Assembly (NCBI GenBank): GCA_009779295.1
Contig: WREN01000142.1
Location: 1-6,209, forward strand
Direction: 5' to 3'
Origin: Oscillospiraceae bacterium
GTDB lineage: Bacteria; Bacillota; Clostridia; Oscillospirales; CAG-272
Length of the DNA: 6,209 bases
Of this stretch, positions 5,998-6,209 are shown in pieces. Position numbers and translations under genes: made by a program. The notes below the pieces were generated by a model. The model was not told the origin of the DNA. It made no database searches and saw only the letters and a program-made list of their open reading frames with translations. Numbering within the stretch: the stretch's first letter is position 1; each line of letters begins with the position of its first letter.

Positions 5998-6040
5998 GAG
6001 GTGGTACCACGGGTCACAGTATTTATTATTGCCCGTCCTC
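5998..6040 (+). promoter_or_regulatory. T-box antiterminator
   Basis: GAGG (5998-6001) pairs with CCTC (6037-6040), and ACGGG (6009-6013) with CCCGT (6032-6036). This leaves the canonical seven-base bulge TGGTACC (6002-6008), whose first four bases bind the tRNA acceptor end. The 3' arm is shared with the terminator stem, so the two folds exclude each other. Confidence 0.9.
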
Positions 6041-6073
6041 TTACGTGAGAGGACAGGGCTTATTTTATTTTTT
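6031..6073 (+). terminator. T-box regulated intrinsic terminator
   Basis: GCCC-GTCCTCTT (6031-6042) pairs with GAGAGGAC-A-GGGC (6047-6059) in a GC-rich stem of about twelve pairs with one bulged A and a four-base loop. The T-rich tail at 6060-6073 completes it. It forms when no uncharged tRNA stabilises the antiterminator. Confidence 0.92.
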
Positions 6074-6087
6074 AGGAGGATTTCCCA

Positions 6088-6209
6088 ATGTTTATCAAAA
6101 TTTCCCTGCTTATCCTGTTCTTTGCGGTTACTATCGGCGTAGGTTTTTATTTCCGGAAACGGGCGTTAAATGTCAACGATTTCGTATTGGGCGGTCGTGA
6201 AATTGGTCC
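6088..6209 (+). CDS. Sodium:solute symporter (SSS family), 3' partial
   Basis: Only the first 40 codons are in the window. A first membrane segment (about residues 4-21, hydrophobic with VTIGVGFYF) is followed by a short charged stretch and NDFVLGGREIG (29-39). This is the characteristic N-terminal signature of SSS/PutP-type sodium symporters (DF-x-GGR). AGGAGG at 6074-6079, eight bases before the ATG, fixes the start, which lies 14 bases after the T-box terminator. Control by a tyrosine T-box implies import of tyrosine or a closely related compound. The family is supported by the N-terminus alone; the substrate is inferred from the leader. Confidence 0.82.
   Translation, partial: MFIKISLLILFFAVTIGVGFYFRKRALNVNDFVLGGREIG

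Larger units (their letters stand above)
5717..6073 (+). ncRNA. T-box riboswitch leader, tyrosine (UAC) specifier
   Basis: This 5' leader senses uncharged tRNA and allows transcription of the symporter gene when the cognate amino acid is scarce. Stem I shows the kink-turn sequence GATGA (5726-5730) and GGAGTA (5735-5740), the helix CGTTGA/TCAACG (5758-5763/5815-5820), the AG-bulge motif CAGAGAG (5776-5782), and the apical loop GGTTGGTGAGA (5788-5798). The descending strand reads GATACATCTTGAG from 5821. By the usual alignment the specifier is TAC at 5823-5825, a tyrosine codon. Next come a stem II region (ACCC/GGGT around 5848-5861), an AT-rich hairpin (5896-5958), and a hairpin 5963-5973/5982-5992 in the stem III position. 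The T-box sequence AGGTGGTACCACGG is at 5999-6012. Its TGGT (6002-6005) would pair with ACCA, matching tRNA-Tyr with discriminator A. Confidence 0.93.

Overview
The window reads as a low-to-moderate GC anaerobic Firmicute, probably a clostridial gut or rumen lineage. The evidence is consensus sigma-A-type promoters (TTGACA/TATAAT), strong AGGAGG ribosome binding sites, a T-box leader, and a rubredoxin plus flavodiiron pair typical of oxygen-exposed strict anaerobes. The genus cannot be told from the sequence. Base composition varies: the first gene is visibly GC-richer than the transporter and regulator genes near the right end.

Layout. (1) 1-1134, +: a Gfo/Idh/MocA NAD(P)-dependent oxidoreductase whose start lies left of the window, closed by a clear intrinsic terminator. 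(2) 1214-2660, +: its own promoter, a PerR-like palindrome, a 53-residue rubredoxin (1280-1441), and a 400-residue flavodiiron protein (1441-2643) whose ATG overlaps the rubredoxin stop by one base. The two form an electron donor and O2/NO reductase module. (3) 2651-3754, -: a mannitol-1-phosphate 5-dehydrogenase family enzyme, convergent with the flavodiiron gene and sharing one terminator hairpin with it. (4) 3755-3889: an AT-rich divergent control region with opposing promoters and an inverted repeat. (5) 3890-5673, +: a 12-TM MFS transporter of the LacY-like/nucleoside-symporter type, overlapping a short winged-helix regulator that resembles a strongly contracted ROK repressor. Genes (3) and (5) look like a small divergent locus for import and oxidation of a polyol or sugar phosphate with its own regulator. 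That link is inferred from gene order. (6) 5682-6073, +: a consensus promoter and a complete T-box riboswitch with a UAC (tyrosine) specifier, T-box bulge, antiterminator and terminator. (7) 6088-end, +: the first 40 codons of a sodium:solute symporter, which the T-box makes a likely tyrosine (or tyrosine-precursor) importer.

The most rewarding items are the tyrosine T-box on a sodium symporter, the contracted ROK-like regulator beside its putative operator region, and the PerR-like site in front of the rubredoxin-flavodiiron operon. None of the protein families is itself new, and I see no wholly undescribed system here.
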